The notes under the pieces were generated by a model. The model saw nothing but the letters and a program-made list of their open reading frames with translations. It did not search any database and was not told the origin of the DNA. A DNA stretch of 32,904 bases, taken from positions 1 to 32,904 of the forward strand of contig JAPCJI010000013.1 of NCBI GenBank assembly GCA_027887005.1, written 5' to 3'. The DNA is from Nitrososphaerota archaeon (GTDB lineage: Archaea > Thermoproteota > Nitrososphaeria > Nitrososphaerales > Gagatemarchaeaceae). How positions within the stretch are numbered: position 1 is the first letter of the stretch; each line of letters begins with the position of its first letter. The translations under genes and the position numbers were made by a program. This document shows positions 1-8,366 of the stretch, in pieces.

Positions 1-47
1 CGCTCCTCGAGCAGTTCGCCCGCTTCGCAGTAGAGCGGGAATGGTAG
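1..47 (+). CDS. C-terminal end of a probable polyprenyl (GGPP) synthase, partial
   Basis: The window opens inside a reading frame that encodes LLEQFARFAVEREW and stops with TAG at 45-47. A short helical tail of this style (aromatic residue, then V-x-R-E) resembles the C-termini of archaeal geranylgeranyl diphosphate synthases, which are often found directly before gltX. The stop overlaps the ATG of the GluRS gene at 41, a tight operon junction that supports a real gene end. Only 14 codons are visible, so the family assignment rests on the tail and on gene order. Confidence 0.4.
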   Translation, partial: LLEQFARFAVEREW

Positions 48-1765
48 ACAAGAAGCCGCAGCTGTCCGAGAAGGTCCTTTCCTCCATCGAGGAAGGGGCC
101 TTGCTGAACGCCACAAAGCACGGTGGAAAGGCAGAGGTCGGCGCCGTCATCGGTCGGGTCCTGGCCGAGTTCCCCGAATTGAGGTCGAACCCTTCCGAGG
201 TCTCGAAGGAGGTGGTCTCGGTCGTTCGGAGGGTCAACTCGATGTCTGGTCCGGTGCAGGCAAAAACGCTGGAGAAGAAGTACCCCGCGGCCCTGGTCAC
301 GGGGCCCAGGCCCCCGGAGGTCAGGAAGCTCCCCCCGCTCGCGAACGCGGTGAAAGGCAAGACCGCCTTCAGGCTGCCACCGGAGCCCTCGGGATTCATG
401 ACGGTCGGCCACGCCATGGCCTTCACCATCAACTACCTCTACAAGGAGGAGTACGACGGGGAGCTCTGGCTCCGCTTCGAGGACACCAACCCCCGCAAGG
501 TCGCCCCCCGCTACTACGAGTCCTTCCGGACGGGGTCAAAGTGGCTTGGGATCCAGTGGGACCACGAGAAGAGCGTCTCCGACGACATGGAGGTCATCTA
601 CTCCTACGGAAGGAAGCTCCTCGAGCAGGGCAAAGCCTACGCGTGCTCCTGCGACGCCGAGAAGGTCAAGAAACTGCGCTTTGAAGGGACGGCCTGCGAG
701 CACAGAGACTCATCCGTGGAGGTGAACCTCCGGGTCTGGGACGAGCTCCTGGCCAAGAAGCACAAGGAGGGGGAATACGTCATCAGGTTCAAGGGGGACA
801 TGCAGAACCTGAACTACTCCCTGCGCGACACAAACATCTTCCGTGTGATCGACCATCCTCATCCCCTCACAGGGAGCAGGTACTCCCTCTGGCCGACCTA
901 CGACTTGGCCAACGCGGTCGAAGACGAGATGTGCGGCATAACTCACATCCTTCGGAGCTCCGAATTCCGCAACGAACTGCAGCAATTGATCAGGGATGCC
1001 CTCTCCTTCAGGAGTCCTGAGGTCATCCAGTTCTCGAGGTTCAACTTCAAGGGGACCCCGGTTGCGAAGCGCCTCCTCAGGCCCCTGGTCGAGCAGAAGC
1101 TCGTCTCAGGATGGGACGACCCGAGGATGCCGACCGTCGAAGGAGTCAAGCGCAGGGGGATCGTCCCCGAGGCCATCCGTGAGTTCACCGTCCACGTCGG
1201 CTACACCAAGACCGAGCACGAATATGACTGGAGCATCCTCCTCTCGATCAACAGGAAACTCCTGGACCCTGTGTCAAAGAGGGTCTTCTTCGTCCCAGAC
1301 CCGGTGGAGCTCAAGGTACACGGAGCGCCAAAGAGAGACGCAGCCATTCCCTTCCACCCAGAGAAGGACCTCGGGCACAGGGTGATCGAGACCGATGGGA
1401 AGTTCTTCGTCTCGAAGAGCGACCTGGAGGCCCTGAAGGGGCAGAAGTTCAGGCTGATGGACCTCTACAACGTCGAACTCAAGCCTGGCAGAGGGAAGCC
1501 AGCCGCCAAGTATTCTGGTGAAGCTCTCGTCAGGGAGATGAGGAAGGTCCAGTGGGTGACCGACGATGGAGTAGAGGTGAAGCTCATTGAGCCGGGCCTT
1601 CTGTTCGGCGACGACGGCTCGTTCAGCAAGGACAGCCTAAGGACGACCACAGGCCTTGCGGAGGCCGCATTCGACAGGCTGAAAATCGGTGAAATCGTCC
1701 AGTTTCCACGAGTGGGGTTCTGCAGGGTAGACTCCCCGCGCACCTGCATCCTCACGAGCAGGTAA
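41..1765 (+). CDS. gltX: Glutamyl-tRNA synthetase, archaeal type
   Basis: This 574-residue class I synthetase charges tRNA-Glu, and probably tRNA-Gln for later amidation, in the cytosol. A helical N-terminal extension (about 1-95) precedes the Rossmann catalytic core. The HIGH-type motif is PSGFMTVGHA at 117-126. The archaeal/eukaryotic block GWDDPRMPT lies at 357-365, just after the region equivalent to KMSKS. The C-terminal third is the beta-barrel anticodon-binding domain of the GlnRS/archaeal GluRS type. The KMSKS-equivalent reads VAKRL (341-345), where relatives usually have SKRKL-like residues. The ATG at 41 overlaps the stop of the upstream gene, which fixes the start and suggests co-transcription. 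Confidence 0.95.
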   Translation: MVDKKPQLSEKVLSSIEEGALLNATKHGGKAEVGAVIGRVLAEFPELRSNPSEVSKEVVSVVRRVNSMSGPVQAKTLEKKYPAALVTGPRPPEVRKLPPLANAVKGKTAFRLPPEPSGFMTVGHAMAFTINYLYKEEYDGELWLRFEDTNPRKVAPRYYESFRTGSKWLGIQWDHEKSVSDDMEVIYSYGRKLLEQGKAYACSCDAEKVKKLRFEGTACEHRDSSVEVNLRVWDELLAKKHKEGEYVIRFKGDMQNLNYSLRDTNIFRVIDHPHPLTGSRYSLWPTYDLANAVEDEMCGITHILRSSEFRNELQQLIRDALSFRSPEVIQFSRFNFKGTPVAKRLLRPLVEQKLVSGWDDPRMPTVEGVKRRGIVPEAIREFTVHVGYTKTEHEYDWSILLSINRKLLDPVSKRVFFVPDPVELKVHGAPKRDAAIPFHPEKDLGHRVIETDGKFFVSKSDLEALKGQKFRLMDLYNVELKPGRGKPAAKYSGEALVREMRKVQWVTDDGVEVKLIEPGLLFGDDGSFSKDSLRTTTGLAEAAFDRLKIGEIVQFPRVGFCRVDSPRTCILTSR

Positions 1766-1876
1766 TTGTAGGCAGAGAGCGATTGAGACCAGAAGATTGG
1801 AGTTGGCATTTATCCGCGGGCCCAATCGATTAGGATGTTGTTGCCACTGGCCGAAAGGGTTAGGTTTTCGCCATTC

Positions 1877-1886
1877 TATTTATAAC
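1877..1886 (+). promoter_or_regulatory. TATA promoter of rpl7ae-rps28e
   Basis: TATTTATAAC is centred about 26 bp before a predicted transcription start near 1907. This gives a leader of about 16 nt with a GGGAG-like element before the ATG at 1923. It lies in the 157-bp gap after gltX. Confidence 0.65.
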
Positions 1887-1922
1887 GGGGTCTCGAAAGG
1901 CGGGTCTGGGAGATACGAGAAG

Positions 1923-2303
1923 ATGACCCCTAAGCCCTACTACGTCAAAGTTGAAACCCCGAAGGAAGTGGCCGAGGCCGCCTACGAGGTCCTGAGACAG
2001 GCGTCACGCAGTGGGAAGGTCCGCAAGGGGACCAACGAGACCACCAAGGCAATCGAGAGAGGGATGGCCAAACTCGTGGTGATCGCGGAAGACGTCACGC
2101 CCCCCGAAGTGGTCGCCCACCTGCCGATTCTTTGCGAGGAGCGGAAGATTCCGTTCGTCTTCGTCCCTTCGAAGGACCAGATCGGGCCAGCCATAGGCAT
2201 CGACGTGTCGACGGCCTCTGCCGCGGTCCTGGACGCGGGTGAAGGAGCCCAGATTCTGGAACAGGTAACCCAAGAGCTGGCGAGGCTGAAGAAGCCCGCA
2301 TGA
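1923..2303 (+). CDS. rpl7ae: Ribosomal protein L7Ae
   Basis: This 126-residue protein is L7Ae, a kink-turn RNA-binding protein. In archaea it serves in the large ribosomal subunit, in C/D and H/ACA RNPs and in RNase P. The RNA-contact signature is visible as [13 protein letters not shown] (residues about 38-50), followed by [10 protein letters not shown] and the conserved IPFVFVPSK strand. The frame is open upstream to 1797, but that part contains the promoter, so the ATG at 1923 (MTPKPYYVK) is chosen and gives the usual family length. Its TGA overlaps the ATG of rps28e (ATGA), so the two are translationally coupled. Confidence 0.95.
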   Translation: MTPKPYYVKVETPKEVAEAAYEVLRQASRSGKVRKGTNETTKAIERGMAKLVVIAEDVTPPEVVAHLPILCEERKIPFVFVPSKDQIGPAIGIDVSTASAAVLDAGEGAQILEQVTQELARLKKPA

Positions 2304-2515
2304 GCAAGCGAGAAGTCGAGACCCTAACCCCGGCCGAAGTTGTTCAGATTGTCGGCAGGACCGGCGTGGCTGGAGAGATAACTCAGGTGCGCGTTAAGAT
2401 ACTCGAAGGCAAAGAGAAGGGGAGAATCCTTACCAGGAACGTCAAGGGTCCGATCAAGCTTGCCGACGTACTCGTTTTGAGAGAAACGGAGCGCGAAGCC
2501 CGAAAGCTCAAGTGA
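2300..2515 (+). CDS. rps28e: Ribosomal protein S28e
   Basis: This 71-residue OB-fold protein of the small ribosomal subunit has the family core [17 protein letters not shown] and the family-typical end [13 protein letters not shown]. It starts in a 4-bp ATGA overlap with rpl7ae. The order L7Ae-S28e-L24e-NDK-aIF5B is a classic archaeal translation cluster, so both identity and start are secure. Confidence 0.95.
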   Translation: MSKREVETLTPAEVVQIVGRTGVAGEITQVRVKILEGKEKGRILTRNVKGPIKLADVLVLRETEREARKLK

Positions 2516-2595
2516 CACTCCACGTCTTACTGGTCCAACTCCGCCACTCCCAACCCCATCTATTGGAGAGACGACGAGCTGCGATTTACAGACGG

Positions 2596-2604
2596 CTTTA
2601 TATC
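2596..2604 (+). promoter_or_regulatory. TATA promoter of rpl24e-ndk
   Basis: CTTTATATC is centred near 2600, giving an expected start near 2626 and a leader of about 24 nt. A purine-rich AAAGGGG stretch near 2629-2635 lies within that leader. Confidence 0.65.
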
Positions 2605-2649
2605 CCAAGATTCAAAGGCCATGAAAGGAAAGGGGTGCGGTAGTCTGAG

Positions 2650-2832
2650 ATGTATGTTCCAAAGAAATGTGCTTTCTGCGGCAAAGAGGTTCGCCTCGGC
2701 GCCGGCATCATGTTCGTAAAGAACGACGGCTCCACTCTGTCCTTCTGCTCCTCGAAGTGCAAGGTTAACGAGCTGAAGCTGGGCCGCGACCCGCGGAAGC
2801 TTAAGTGGGCAAGGAGCGGCAGGGAGCAATGA
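2650..2832 (+). CDS. rpl24e: Ribosomal protein L24e
   Basis: This 60-residue zinc-ribbon protein belongs to the large ribosomal subunit. Four cysteines form the metal site: CAFC (residues 8-11) and CSSKC (33-37), spaced as in the family. The [16 protein letters not shown] block is characteristic. The last codons overlap the ndk start (ATGA at 2829-2832), so the two genes are coupled. Confidence 0.95.
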   Translation: MYVPKKCAFCGKEVRLGAGIMFVKNDGSTLSFCSSKCKVNELKLGRDPRKLKWARSGREQ

Positions 2833-3248
2833 CCGAAACTGAAGACACACTCATCGTAGTCAAACCCGACGCTGTGAAGCGGGGTCTGGTCGGGGAGATC
2901 ATAGGGAGGTTCGAAGCCAAGGGCTTCGCCGTCAAGAAGTTGCACATGCTCAGAATGACCAAGGCCCAGGCCCAGGAGTTCTACAGCGTCCACAGCGCCA
3001 AACCCTTCTTCGGGGAACTCGTTACTTTCATCACTTCGGGACCCGTGGTCGGCGCGGTCCTCTCAGGGCGAGACGCTGTCGCGACCGTGAGGAGGATGGT
3101 AGGGGCGACGAAGAGCTGGGAGGCGGCTGCAGGCACGATACGAGGCGACCTCGGGCTCGGCCTGACCGACAACGCGATACACGCGTCCGATTCGACGGAG
3201 AGCTTTACCAAGGAGCAGGCCGCCTTCTTCGGCAAGTCGAATGGGTGA
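2829..3248 (+). CDS. ndk: Nucleoside diphosphate kinase
   Basis: This 139-residue enzyme balances NTP pools by phosphate transfer through a phospho-histidine. The active-site block reads NAIHASDS, with the catalytic histidine at about residue 115; many family members have HGSD here, and Ala is a common archaeal variant. The N-terminal strand [18 protein letters not shown] is typical. The frame is open back to 2805, but the ATG at 2829 overlaps the rpl24e stop and follows a GGGAG ribosome-binding site, so it is preferred. Confidence 0.95.
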   Translation: MTETEDTLIVVKPDAVKRGLVGEIIGRFEAKGFAVKKLHMLRMTKAQAQEFYSVHSAKPFFGELVTFITSGPVVGAVLSGRDAVATVRRMVGATKSWEAAAGTIRGDLGLGLTDNAIHASDSTESFTKEQAAFFGKSNG

Positions 3249-3277
3249 GGGCGAAATACCGGGAGAGTTGATGGACC

Positions 3278-5071
3278 ATGCCGGAACCGAAACCACGGCT
3301 GCGCCAGCCGATTGCCGTAGTGCTGGGACACGTCGATAGCGGCAAGACCAGTCTTCTGGACGCACTGCGTGGCACGGCAGTCCAGGCGCGCGAGGTCGGA
3401 GGCATAACCCAGGAAATCGGGGCCAGCTTCTTCCCGCTGGAGACCCTCGAGCAGATCTGCGGTCCGCTCCTTTCTCGGGCAGGTGGAGGCTTCGAGATCC
3501 CGGGGCTCCTCATGATCGACACTCCTGGCCACGCTGTCTTCTCCAACCTACGCTTAAGGGGCGGGTCCGCGGCAGACATAGCCATCGTGGTCGTCGACGT
3601 CCTCAAGGGCCTCGAGAACCAGACCCTCGAGAGCATCGACATCCTGAAGCAGCGGAAGGTCCCATTTCTGGTAGCGCTGAACAAGATCGACATGATCAAG
3701 GGGTGGAAGAAGGGGAGCCAGGGCGCGCTCCTGAACGTCCTCAAGGATCAACCCCCAGAGTGGAACGACGAGCTGGAGGAGAGGCTGTACAACGTGGTGG
3801 GGGGGCTCTCGAGGCTCGGGTTCCAGTCGGACGCCTACTACCGGGTCAAAGAATTCCGCGAGCAGGTGACCGTGGTCCCGGTTTCCGCGAGGACCAAGAC
3901 TGGCATCCCAGAGCTCCTCGCAGTACTCATCGGACTCTCCCAGCACTTCCTGAAGGGCAAGCTCCAGGTCGTCGAAAACGCGCCTGGAGGTAGGGGAATC
4001 ATCCTCGAAATGCAGGAAGAGACCGGTATCGGAGAGACAGCCAACGTGATCCTCACCGAGGGGAGGCTCAAAGTAGGGGACTCAGTAGCCCTCGTGAGGA
4101 AGGACGGGGCCTTTAAGTCGAAGGTCAAAGCCCTGTTCATGCCGAAGGCCCTGGACGAGATGCGGGACCCCAGGGACAAGTTCACAGCCGTCGACGTGGT
4201 CTACGCGGCGGCGGGGGTCAAGCTAGTCTCTGCCGACCTTGAGGGGGTGGTCGCTGGAACCTCCGTGGCGTCGTTCAGGACGGACGGACAGTTCCGGGCG
4301 CTCAAGACCGAGATGGAGAAGGAGCTCTCCAGCATAGTCGTCAGGACGGACAACATGGGGGTCATCGTGAAGGCGGGGAGCGTCGGAGGCCTCGAGGCCC
4401 TCCTCCGCATGCTCGAAGAGAGGGGCGTACCGGTCAGGCAGGCAGACATCGGAGACATCTCGAAGAACGACATCGTCGACGCCGAGGTGGTCGGGGAGCA
4501 CGACCCCTACCTCGGAGCGATCCTCGGTTTCGATTCCAAAGTGCTCCCGGAGGCGAAGGAGTTCGTCGGCCAGACGCCGATCTTCGTCTCAGGCATAATC
4601 TACGAAGTGATTGACAACTACGTCAACTGGTCCCTGGCCAAGAAGGAGGCCGACGAGAAGGCAGCCCTCTCCAACCTCACCCGCCCCTGCAGGCTCAAGG
4701 TCATCCCCGGGACCTTCTTCCGGAGGAACGACCCAGCGGTCTTCGGGGTAGAGGTTCAGGCTGGGATCCTCAAGCCGAAGGTGAAGCTGATGTCCAAGGA
4801 GGGGCAGGATATCGGCCTCGTTGAGCAGGTTCAGGACGGGGGCAAGCCAATCACCGAGGCAAAGCAGGGAGAGAAGGTCGCGGTCTCCGTGGACGGCCCC
4901 ACCCTCGGAAGGCAGGTGAAGGAAAACGACATCCTCTACACCCTCCCTAAGAGCCACGAAGCCAGGCTCCTGAGGAAGAAGCTCTTGGGCTCCATGACCG
5001 AGGACGAGCGCCAGGCCTTGGAGGAGATAGTCGAGATAAGATCTAAGACCGACCCCATGTTCGGCTTCTAA
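3278..5071 (+). CDS. infB: Translation initiation factor aIF5B (IF2-like GTPase)
   Basis: This 597-residue translational GTPase promotes ribosomal subunit joining at initiation. G1 is GHVDSGKT (17-24), G2 lies in GGITQEIGA (41-49), G3 is DTPGH (81-85, keeping the catalytic His) and G4 is NKID (135-138). The length fits the four-domain archaeal IF5B without the long eukaryotic N-terminus. P-loop residue 21 is Ser where many relatives have His. It lies 29 bp after ndk in the same cluster. Start codon ATG at 3278. Confidence 0.96.
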   Translation: MPEPKPRLRQPIAVVLGHVDSGKTSLLDALRGTAVQAREVGGITQEIGASFFPLETLEQICGPLLSRAGGGFEIPGLLMIDTPGHAVFSNLRLRGGSAADIAIVVVDVLKGLENQTLESIDILKQRKVPFLVALNKIDMIKGWKKGSQGALLNVLKDQPPEWNDELEERLYNVVGGLSRLGFQSDAYYRVKEFREQVTVVPVSARTKTGIPELLAVLIGLSQHFLKGKLQVVENAPGGRGIILEMQEETGIGETANVILTEGRLKVGDSVALVRKDGAFKSKVKALFMPKALDEMRDPRDKFTAVDVVYAAAGVKLVSADLEGVVAGTSVASFRTDGQFRALKTEMEKELSSIVVRTDNMGVIVKAGSVGGLEALLRMLEERGVPVRQADIGDISKNDIVDAEVVGEHDPYLGAILGFDSKVLPEAKEFVGQTPIFVSGIIYEVIDNYVNWSLAKKEADEKAALSNLTRPCRLKVIPGTFFRRNDPAVFGVEVQAGILKPKVKLMSKEGQDIGLVEQVQDGGKPITEAKQGEKVAVSVDGPTLGRQVKENDILYTLPKSHEARLLRKKLLGSMTEDERQALEEIVEIRSKTDPMFGF

Positions 5072-5074
5072 GGG

Positions 5075-5083
5075 CTTATATCC
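5075..5083 (+). promoter_or_regulatory. TATA promoter of rps6e
   Basis: CTTATATCC is centred near 5079, directly after the infB stop. The predicted transcription start is about 5105, only 2 nt before the ATG at 5107, so the mRNA is probably leaderless or nearly so. Confidence 0.6.
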
Positions 5084-5106
5084 ACGGAAAATTCGGAGGC
5101 CCTGAA

Positions 5107-5466
5107 ATGGCTTCGTTCAAGCTTGTCCTCTCAGACGCCAAGACGGGCAAGTCGGAAGTGCAGGAGCTGAAGGACGAGACCGCCCAACCCCTTTTGGGTC
5201 GCAAGGTCGGCGAAGTCCTGGACGCGACCTCTCTTGGCCTCACCGGCACGATCAAGATAACGGGCGGGAGCGACAAGGCAGGCTTTCCCATGAGGGGGGA
5301 CGTCCTAGGGAGCGGGAAGAAGTACGTCCTCATGAGCAGGGGAATCGGGTACAAGTCGAAGGAGGAAGGTTCGAAGAAGAGGAAGTTGGTCAGGGGCGGC
5401 ACGATTAGTGAAGAGGTCTACCAGGTCAACGCAGTGCGGGTAGAAGCGAAATCCGCGGTAGCGTAG
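5107..5466 (+). CDS. rps6e: Ribosomal protein S6e
   Basis: This 119-residue small-subunit protein shows the family signatures LLGRKVGEVLD and ITGGSDKAGFPMRGDV. It ends after the conserved RGGTISEEVYQVN block, as in the short archaeal form that lacks the eukaryotic phosphorylated tail. It follows infB with its own promoter. Confidence 0.95.
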   Translation: MASFKLVLSDAKTGKSEVQELKDETAQPLLGRKVGEVLDATSLGLTGTIKITGGSDKAGFPMRGDVLGSGKKYVLMSRGIGYKSKEEGSKKRKLVRGGTISEEVYQVNAVRVEAKSAVA

Positions 5467-5516
5467 TCCTCCAGACATAGGCAGTCCCGTGAGCTCGGGT
5501 CAATCCGGCTGAAAAG

Positions 5517-5526
5517 CAAAAATATC
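5517..5526 (+). promoter_or_regulatory. TATA promoter of the Lrp-family gene
   Basis: CAAAAATATC is centred near 5522 and predicts a start near 5548 with a 13-nt leader before the ATG at 5561. The flanking CTGA (5509-5512) and TCAG (5525-5528) form a short imperfect inverted repeat that could be an autoregulatory site; that last point is inference. Confidence 0.5.
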
Positions 5527-5560
5527 AGCGCGGGCTTCCCAAATCCAGAAGAAGTGTATC

Positions 5561-6019
5561 ATGGCAAGGCTCGACAACATCGATATGCAGATTCTCTCCG
5601 CTCTATATCAGGACGCATCGGTCTCCGTCCCAAGGCTCAGCAAGCAGCTGGGCGTCAACCTTTCCGTCACCTACAGCAGGATAAAGCGGCTTCAGAAGAG
5701 GGGGGTCATAGAGAAGTTCACCGTGATAGTGAACGAGGACAGCCTCGGGATGAAGGCGGGCGCCCTCGCAGGCCTCAACATCGACCCGAAGCTGCGGGAG
5801 ACCGTGCTCGGAGATATCGAGAAGGTGGAGGGGGTGAGGCTGATCCGCGAAGTCACCGGGCGCTTCGACATAATCGCGAACCTGAAAGGACGGTCGCTGG
5901 ACGAGCTGCACAGGGCCGTCTACGACGTCATAGGGAAGATCCCCGGAGTGCTGCACGCAGAGATTTTCATGGAAGTCTCCAGGCGCTATCCGTCAATAGC
6001 CTTCAAACTCGCGGACTGA
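5561..6019 (+). CDS. Lrp/AsnC family transcriptional regulator
   Basis: This 152-residue DNA-binding regulator has two domains. An N-terminal winged helix-turn-helix occupies about 5-55 (LDNIDMQILSALYQDASVSV, then PRLSKQLGVNLSVTYSRIKR). A C-terminal RAM ligand-sensing and oligomerisation domain runs from about 65 to 150, with VRLIREVTGRFDIIA in the effector-binding region. Family members respond to amino acids or other small metabolites, but the target here cannot be read from the sequence. It is a single gene with its own promoter. Confidence 0.9.
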   Translation: MARLDNIDMQILSALYQDASVSVPRLSKQLGVNLSVTYSRIKRLQKRGVIEKFTVIVNEDSLGMKAGALAGLNIDPKLRETVLGDIEKVEGVRLIREVTGRFDIIANLKGRSLDELHRAVYDVIGKIPGVLHAEIFMEVSRRYPSIAFKLAD

Positions 6020-6028
6020 GTTCCCAAG

Positions 6029-6038
6029 ATTATTAAGA
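6029..6038 (+). promoter_or_regulatory. TATA-like promoter of the HEXXH protein gene
   Basis: GATTATTAAG is centred near 6034 and predicts transcription from about 6060, one base before the GTG start at 6061. The transcript is probably leaderless. Confidence 0.45.
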
Positions 6039-6060
6039 GCGATAGCCCGGCGTCGAAATC

Positions 6061-6744
6061 GTGGACCCCCTTATCCTTCTCGACCAGGCGGTTGCGCAAG
6101 AGAAGGTTCCGAGGGCCATGGCAAAGAAGGTCCGGCTTCGGATGAAATACGTCCAGGGCGCCGTCGCACGCGTGGAGAAGGCGAGCGGACTAAGATACCC
6201 GCCCTACTACATCGAGCCCACACTGACCCTGTCGAGGTCCGGGGCCGAATACGGTGAGACAGGGGTTCATTACGCACGGGTCTCTCCCATGGTGGCCTCT
6301 AGTGGCCTGGTGATTCTGGTCCAGTTCTCAGCCGCCCTGGTGGCCTTCGGCTCGAAGGGTACGATCGAAGCGGTCGCAGCCCACGAGTTCACGCATTACG
6401 TCGAGCTCGTCAGGAAGCTTAGCAGGACCAACGTGATGAGCGACGAAAGCGCGACGACACTCTACGAGGCGTCCTTTGCGGACAGCGAAAGGACTGTGCC
6501 AGCCAAGCTTCTGTTCTCTGAAAAGGCCCTCGCGACCCTGATAGCCAGGAAGTTCAAGCCCAACCTGTCCGACCCGAGCCTGAACAAGAAGGCCGGAGAC
6601 GCCTGGATAGCGAAGAACCTTCCAGTCACCTGGGTCGCCCCCGAGGTGAAAGCCAAGATTGGCATCGAAGCTGTGGCGTCCGCCAGGTTTGACCCCGATG
6701 TGCTTGCGAAGGCAGCCGAGATAGAAAAGAAGATGAAATCCTGA
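6061..6744 (+). CDS. Putative zinc metallopeptidase-like protein (HEFTH), unknown role
   Basis: This 227-residue protein has a clear HEXXH motif (HEFTH, residues 108-112) in an AVAAHEFTHYVELVRKL helix, the hallmark of zincin metallopeptidases. Possible third ligands are acidic residues in the following helix (for example LYEASFADSE, about 138-147). No signal peptide is visible, so it is probably cytosolic. The GTG start at 6061 coincides with the predicted transcription start. Its stop lies within the extended frame of the nucleotidyltransferase-kinase gene, suggesting joint expression. I do not recognise a named family, and peptidase activity is inferred only from the motif. Confidence 0.65.
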   Translation: MDPLILLDQAVAQEKVPRAMAKKVRLRMKYVQGAVARVEKASGLRYPPYYIEPTLTLSRSGAEYGETGVHYARVSPMVASSGLVILVQFSAALVAFGSKGTIEAVAAHEFTHYVELVRKLSRTNVMSDESATTLYEASFADSERTVPAKLLFSEKALATLIARKFKPNLSDPSLNKKAGDAWIAKNLPVTWVAPEVKAKIGIEAVASARFDPDVLAKAAEIEKKMKS

Positions 6745-6812
6745 GGCTCTCGCAGGACGAAGGCTCGCTGCTCTCAGGCATCGCCACATCACTGGTTGAC
6801 CCATCTTCAATT

Positions 6813-8366
6813 GTGGGTCTTGCTGCCTACGGTTCGAAGGTCGCCGGATACGCTCGCCCCGACTCGGACTACGACCTGATCGTGGTCTCGAAGCGGTTTG
6901 GAGAGGGGGTCAGGTACAAGTACGTTGAGAAGCCTGTCGCCGCCTCGGCCCTGATCGTCGACCAGGAGCTACTCATGCAGGACGCCAAGACGGCTTATCT
7001 CGGAGAGTTCGTTGTAGGCAGACTCCTGAACGCCCACGAGGCGATCAGCAACCCTGAGCTCTTCCGCTCCGCCGAACTCGAATACAAGAAGCGGGTGATC
7101 GTTGAGGCGCTCCTCGAACTCGCCTCGGACTACGGTGATTTCTGCAGGAACCTCATCGTCCCCTACGACTACTTCCTGTTCGACAAGCTCTCCAAGAGGG
7201 CAGCCATCTATCCTCCGGCGCTCTACAGCTACGTGAAGACCTACAGCTGCGCCCAGGCAGGAGAAAACCGGGCTGAATCCATTCAGGGGTTTGCTTCTGC
7301 CGCATCATCCATCGCTCCCCGGGGCTTCCTGACCGAAAGCTACCAGGGGGTAAGGATGGTCCCCGAGAAGATGCGTGGCGACGCCTTCACCAAAGTCCAT
7401 TCTATCTTCACTCTGACGACCAGAGGAGTAACACAATATGCTGTCCATGGATATGCAGGTAGGGTGGGGCTCTCCGTCTACAGGCGGGAGGCCCAGTCGA
7501 AGCTCAAGAGGATAAGGGAGGCCCCAGAGCCCCTCCCGGAACTGCAGAGGCCCCGCTCGCTCCTCGAGCTCGAAGAGGGCGCCTTCATATCGGATGCCTC
7601 GCTCCTCGAAAACACTCTCGCGATGATCTTGGGGTTCTCCTCCCACACGATGAGGGAGCGCGACATCGGCGAGCCCTATTCCACCACACGCGTCCACAGC
7701 TTCCGCGACGGGGACAGGGAAGCCTCCGTGGTTGTCAAGAACTATGCGGACGTTCGGTCCCTGAAGTGGGCCCTCCTCGGACTCTGGGCGGCAGCGGCCA
7801 ACAGGTTCAGCATGTCGCCCATGGCGAGGCTGGACAGGGAATATGCCATGACCAGGGCCCTCAGAAACATCGGAGTCCACGTCCCCTCCATCGTCGCGGT
7901 CGCGCCAGGGGAAAGGATTCTTGTCAAGGAGTTCGTCGCCGGCCCGACCATCTCTACCGTCATAGACGACCTGCTGAAGGGGGGCATGGAGGGGCTTGAG
8001 AGCGTCTCGGCCTACGCAGAGTTGATGGCGAAGGTACACGGAGAGGGGATCGCGCTGGGGGACTCCAAGCCCAGTAACGTTGTAGTCTCGCCCCAGGGGC
8101 TCTATCTGACGGACCTTGAGCAGGCCTCCCAAGGAGGGGACAGGGCATGGGACCTGGCTGAGTTCCTGTACTATACCGCGAAGCTTTCGAACCGCCAGGA
8201 GGCGATGGAGAAGGTAGCCAGGGCATTCCTCAGGTCCTACGCCGCCCTGGGAAGCAGGGAGACGGTGTCGACCGCGAAGGGGCAGAAGTATTTCAGGCCC
8301 TTCCAGCCTTTCCTGACCCCGGGGATGTCGAAGATGCTGAGGGATCTGATGACCGAGTTTTCCTAA
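6813..8366 (+). CDS. Nucleotidyltransferase-protein kinase fusion
   Basis: From the GTG at 6813 the product is 517 residues. The N-terminus is a minimal nucleotidyltransferase: YGSKVAGYARPDSDYDLIVV has the GS and D-x-D catalytic pattern. The C-terminal part (about 300-500) resembles Bud32/RIO-type atypical kinases: HGEGIALGDSKPSNVV is the catalytic loop and LYLTDLEQA the DFG-like metal site. The 517-residue start is doubtful because the GS motif would fall at residue 7. The frame is open back to 6693 and encodes a plausible helix (LRLSQDEGSLLSGIA) but has no ATG, GTG or TTG. A CTG at 6741 overlapping the upstream TGA is a candidate start. The substrate is unknown. Confidence 0.8.
   Translation: MGLAAYGSKVAGYARPDSDYDLIVVSKRFGEGVRYKYVEKPVAASALIVDQELLMQDAKTAYLGEFVVGRLLNAHEAISNPELFRSAELEYKKRVIVEALLELASDYGDFCRNLIVPYDYFLFDKLSKRAAIYPPALYSYVKTYSCAQAGENRAESIQGFASAASSIAPRGFLTESYQGVRMVPEKMRGDAFTKVHSIFTLTTRGVTQYAVHGYAGRVGLSVYRREAQSKLKRIREAPEPLPELQRPRSLLELEEGAFISDASLLENTLAMILGFSSHTMRERDIGEPYSTTRVHSFRDGDREASVVVKNYADVRSLKWALLGLWAAAANRFSMSPMARLDREYAMTRALRNIGVHVPSIVAVAPGERILVKEFVAGPTISTVIDDLLKGGMEGLESVSAYAELMAKVHGEGIALGDSKPSNVVVSPQGLYLTDLEQASQGGDRAWDLAEFLYYTAKLSNRQEAMEKVARAFLRSYAALGSRETVSTAKGQKYFRPFQPFLTPGMSKMLRDLMTEFS

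Noticed and set aside
1797-1922. Upstream extension of the L7Ae reading frame
   Set aside because: It contains the TATA promoter and would add 42 residues not typical of L7Ae; the ATG at 1923 gives the normal N-terminus.
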